Part shown: piece after piece, positions 61,394 through 64,000 of the stretch | Layout of the letters: each line of letters opens with the position of its first letter | How positions within the stretch are numbered: position 1 is the first letter of the stretch | NCBI RefSeq assembly: GCF_003284935.1 | Contig: NZ_QMEV01000016.1 | Coordinates: forward strand, 24,011-88,010 | Direction: 5' to 3' | Origin: Mycobacterium colombiense | Lineage (GTDB): Bacteria > Actinomycetota > Actinomycetes > Mycobacteriales > Mycobacteriaceae | DNA: 64,000 nucleotides | The notes under the pieces: model-generated | What the model was told of the DNA's origin: nothing | Seen by the model: the letters and a program-made list of their open reading frames with translations, nothing else | Database searches by the model: none | Program-made: the position numbers and the translations under genes

Positions 61394-63658
61394 TCACGCG
61401 TCGTTGATGACGCTGGTGAAGGAGCGCAGCCGCAGGCTGTTGCCCACCACGAGAAGACTGGAGACGGCCATCGCGGCGCCGGCGAACATTGGGTTGAGCA
61501 TGCCGAGCGCGGCCACCGGGATGGCGGCCAGGTTGTACCCGAACGCCCACAACAAGTTGGTTTTGATGGTGGCCAGCGTCCGCCGGGAGAGCCGGATCGC
61601 GTCCACCGCGGCACGCAGGTCGCCGCGGACCACCGTGAGGTCGGCCGCCTGGATCGCGACGTCGGTGCCGGTGCCCATGGCCAGGCCCAGGTCGGCGGCG
61701 GCCAGGGCCGCGGCGTCGTTGACGCCGTCACCGACCATGGCGACCACCTTGCCCTCCGATTGCAGGCGTTGCACCGCGGCGACCTTGGCGGCGGGGGTCG
61801 CGCCGGCGATGACCTGCGCGATCCCGAGCTCGTCGGCGACGCGGGCGGCGGCGCCTGCGTTGTCGCCGGTCAGCAGCACCGGGGTGAGGCCCTGCCCGGT
61901 GAACTGCCGCACCGCCGCGGCGCTCGATGGTTTGACGGTGTCGGCGACCACCAGGACGCCGCGGGCCAGGCCGTCCCAGCCGACGATCACCGCGGTCTTG
62001 CCCTCACCCTCGGCGCGGGCCTTGGCCCCCGACAGCGCGGGGTCGAGGTGCATCCCGCGTTCGGTCAGCAGGCTCTCGCGCCCGGCGACGACGGCATGCC
62101 CGTCGACCGTGCCCTGCACGCCGCTGCCCCCGATGCCGGTGAAGTCGGCGGGTGCGGGCAGCGCGCCGAGTTGCGCGGCGGCGCCCCGGGCGATGGCTCG
62201 CGCGACGGGATGCTCCGACGCGTCCTCCAGGGCCCCGGCGTAGCGCAACAGCGTGCTGCGATCGGTCTGCGCCCCGGCGATGACGTCGACCAGGGTCATC
62301 TTGCCGGTGGTGACGGTGCCGGTCTTGTCCAGCACGATCGTGTCGACGCTGCGGGTGGCCTCCAGCACTTCGGGCCCGTTGATGAGCACGCCGAGCTGCG
62401 CGGCGCGTCCGGTGCCGACCAGCAGGGCGGTCGGGGTCGCCAGCCCCAGCGCACACGGGCAGGCGATGATGAGCACCGCGACGGCCGCGGTCAGGGCGGT
62501 GGTGAGCGAGAAGCCCGCCGCGAGCCAGCCGGCCAGGGTCGCCACCGCGACGCCGATGACCGCGGGAACGAAGACGCCCGAGACGCGGTCGGCGAGGCGC
62601 TGCGCCCGGGCCTTGCCGGATTGCGCCCGCTCGACGAGCCTCGCCATCCGCGCAAGCTGGGTATCGTCACCGACCCCGGTGGCGCGCACCACGAGGCGGC
62701 CGCCGACGTTGACGGTGGCGCCGGTGACCGCGTCGCCCACACCGACCTCGGCCGGCACCGACTCGCCGGTCAGCATGGAGGCGTCCACGGCCGAGGAACC
62801 CGCGACGACGATCCCGTCGGTGGCGATCCGCTCCCCGGGACGCACCACGAACTCGTCGCCGACCGCGAGCCGGTCGATTGGGACGCGGATCTCGCTGCCT
62901 TGAAGGTCGGGGCGCAGCACCGCGACGTCCTTGGCGCCCAGCGTCAGCAGCGTGCGCAGCGCGGCGCCGGCCGTCCGCTTGGACCGCTTCTCGAAATACC
63001 GGCCGGCGAGGACGAACAACGTCACACCGGCGGCGACCTCGAAGTAGACGTGACACGGGGCGCCGTCGCGCCCGACGGTCAGCTCGAAGTCGTGCCGCAT
63101 GCCCGGTTGGCCGGCCGTCCCGAGGAACAGGGCGTAGATCGACCACAGGAATGCCGCCAGGGTGCCGAGCGAGACCAGGGTGTCCATGGTGGCGACGCCG
63201 TGCTTGAGGTTGGTCCAGGCGGCCGCGTGGAAGGGCCGGCCGCACCACACGACGACCGGCGTGGTCAGGGCCAGCGACACCCAGTGCCAGTGCGGGAATT
63301 CCCACGCGGGGACCATGGCCATCGCGATGACGGGCCCGGCCAGCACGATCGCGGTGACCAGCCGCCGGCGCAGCGAGGCCAGCTCCGGGTCGTCGGGTGT
63401 CGAGCCTTGCGGCAGGGTGGCGGCGTACCCCGCCTTTTCGATCTCGCCGATGAGAATCCGCGGGTCGTAACCGGCGGGGGCCGTGACGGCCGCCTTCTCC
63501 GTGGCGTAGTTGACGGACGCCGCGACGCCGTCGAGCTTGTTGAGCTTCTTCTCGATCCGGGCCGCGCAGGAGGCGCAGGTCATCCCGGTGATCTCTAGTT
63601 CGATGCGGGACGGGGTGGTCGAGGCGGTGCGATTGATCTGCCGGGGGGGCGTGCTCAT
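61394..63658 (-). CDS. copper-transporting P1B-type ATPase
   Basis: 754 aa, CopA/CtpA-B type. The N-terminal metal-binding domain has GMTCASC at 24-30. Membrane helices follow, with the CPC ion motif ([11 protein letters not shown]). The phosphorylation site is DKTGT, the TGES actuator motif and the [10 protein letters not shown] hinge are all intact. It pumps Cu(I) out of the cytoplasm, using ATP. Its ATG overlaps the stop of the copper chaperone gene by 4 bases. A fused length and motif order match P1B-1 pumps. Confidence 0.95.
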   Translation of the reverse strand: MSTPPRQINRTASTTPSRIELEITGMTCASCAARIEKKLNKLDGVAASVNYATEKAAVTAPAGYDPRILIGEIEKAGYAATLPQGSTPDDPELASLRRRLVTAIVLAGPVIAMAMVPAWEFPHWHWVSLALTTPVVVWCGRPFHAAAWTNLKHGVATMDTLVSLGTLAAFLWSIYALFLGTAGQPGMRHDFELTVGRDGAPCHVYFEVAAGVTLFVLAGRYFEKRSKRTAGAALRTLLTLGAKDVAVLRPDLQGSEIRVPIDRLAVGDEFVVRPGERIATDGIVVAGSSAVDASMLTGESVPAEVGVGDAVTGATVNVGGRLVVRATGVGDDTQLARMARLVERAQSGKARAQRLADRVSGVFVPAVIGVAVATLAGWLAAGFSLTTALTAAVAVLIIACPCALGLATPTALLVGTGRAAQLGVLINGPEVLEATRSVDTIVLDKTGTVTTGKMTLVDVIAGAQTDRSTLLRYAGALEDASEHPVARAIARGAAAQLGALPAPADFTGIGGSGVQGTVDGHAVVAGRESLLTERGMHLDPALSGAKARAEGEGKTAVIVGWDGLARGVLVVADTVKPSSAAAVRQFTGQGLTPVLLTGDNAGAAARVADELGIAQVIAGATPAAKVAAVQRLQSEGKVVAMVGDGVNDAAALAAADLGLAMGTGTDVAIQAADLTVVRGDLRAAVDAIRLSRRTLATIKTNLLWAFGYNLAAIPVAALGMLNPMFAGAAMAVSSLLVVGNSLRLRSFTSVINDA

Positions 63659-63867
63659 GCGACCAGGACGGCCTCGTAGCCGGCCTCGTCGACAGCGCCC
63701 ACGACGGCATCCTCGTCGATGGGCTGTGCGCTGGTGACGACGAGCCTGCCCGTGGCGGCGCTGACCGCCACGTCCTGCACGCCGGGAATCTGGGCCACCT
63801 CGCTGCGGACGGCGGCCTCGCAGTGCCCACAGCTCATTCCGCTCACCCGATATTCGCTGGTGGGCAT
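63655..63867 (-). CDS. copper chaperone (HMA domain, CopZ-like)
   Basis: 70 aa from the ATG at 63867 ([11 protein letters not shown]). GMSCGHC is the copper-binding motif and [16 protein letters not shown] the following strands of the ferredoxin-like fold. It hands copper to the ATPase encoded directly after it, with which it is translationally coupled. Longer readings from 63957 lack support. The 133 bases after it to the window end hold no gene. Confidence 0.92.
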   Translation of the reverse strand: MPTSEYRVSGMSCGHCEAAVRSEVAQIPGVQDVAVSAATGRLVVTSAQPIDEDAVVGAVDEAGYEAVLVA

Positions 63868-64000
63868 GCCGCTCCTTCTCGCTTCCCCGGCAGTCTTGAC
63901 CCCTCCATTCTGCCTATACGCCCCGGTGCGCAATTGCCGCAGGTGGGAACCGAACATTCCGGATCCGCAGAACTAGACGGGATTAGGCTGCCGGGTAGCG

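Noticed and set aside
61226..63598. 790-aa plus-strand open frame antisense to the copper ATPase
   Set aside because: The minus strand holds all P-type ATPase motifs; the antisense product is compositionally biased noise.

Overview
The window is high-GC actinobacterial DNA and almost certainly comes from a slow-growing Mycobacterium. The evidence is an ESX (type VII secretion) eccB-eccC pair downstream of pcnA, as in the ESX-2 neighbourhood of M. tuberculosis, together with an MmpL transporter, an LpqC-like lipoprotein esterase, many TetR regulators and a dense set of fatty-acid/CoA genes. The species cannot be fixed from the sequence alone. I see no rRNA, tRNA, insertion sequence, prophage or CRISPR array.

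Region 1 (1-17.5 kb) is the ESX-2 flank. pcnA (CCA-adding enzyme) and a calcium-repeat protein lie between two paralogous proteins that share an N-terminal module but differ in their C-termini. One of these, on the minus strand, runs off the left edge; the other is a DUF1023 alpha/beta hydrolase. Then come a DUF2563 protein, three tandem paralogous single-pass membrane proteins, a 716-aa Pro/Gly-rich protein, a 306-aa Gly/Pro-rich protein, a lysozyme-like transglycosylase, EccB and a three-ATPase EccC. The rest of an ESX locus (PE/PPE, Esx pair, EspG, EccD, MycP, EccE, EccA) is absent from the window; an MmpL gene follows directly and converges on eccC.

Region 2 (17.5-38 kb) holds the mmpL pair, a histidine kinase/response regulator pair, and a leftward operon of Rieske oxygenase, D-aminoacylase-like amidohydrolase and APH-type kinase with a TetR. 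It continues with a second kinase paired with an uncharacterised protein, a STAS/anti-sigma-kinase switch, a Tat-exported catalase-like protein with cytochrome b561, a class I fructose-bisphosphate aldolase, a triple-DUF190 protein, and a sulfotransferase/DUF1214 operon facing a TetR.

Region 3 (38.6-52.5 kb) is a CoA-dependent catabolic island. It contains a double-length acyl-CoA dehydrogenase, two thiolase-fold/DUF35 pairs (the architecture of Ltp2-ChsH2 side-chain aldolases), an amidohydrolase, a double-length CaiB CoA-transferase and an acyl-CoA synthetase. A LacI, a PadR-like and a TetR regulator accompany them. An identical 19-bp palindromic site stands before the first gene (with the TetR) and before the acyl-CoA synthetase at the other end, which suggests one regulon.

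Region 4 (52.8-64 kb) has an SDR plus an alpha/beta hydrolase that appears frameshifted, a TetR with a strong operator, a secretory lipase followed by a TetR with no standard start codon, LpqC with a divergent MarR and its operator, a Tat-exported polysaccharide deacetylase, a membrane esterase, and a copper chaperone/P1B-ATPase pair.
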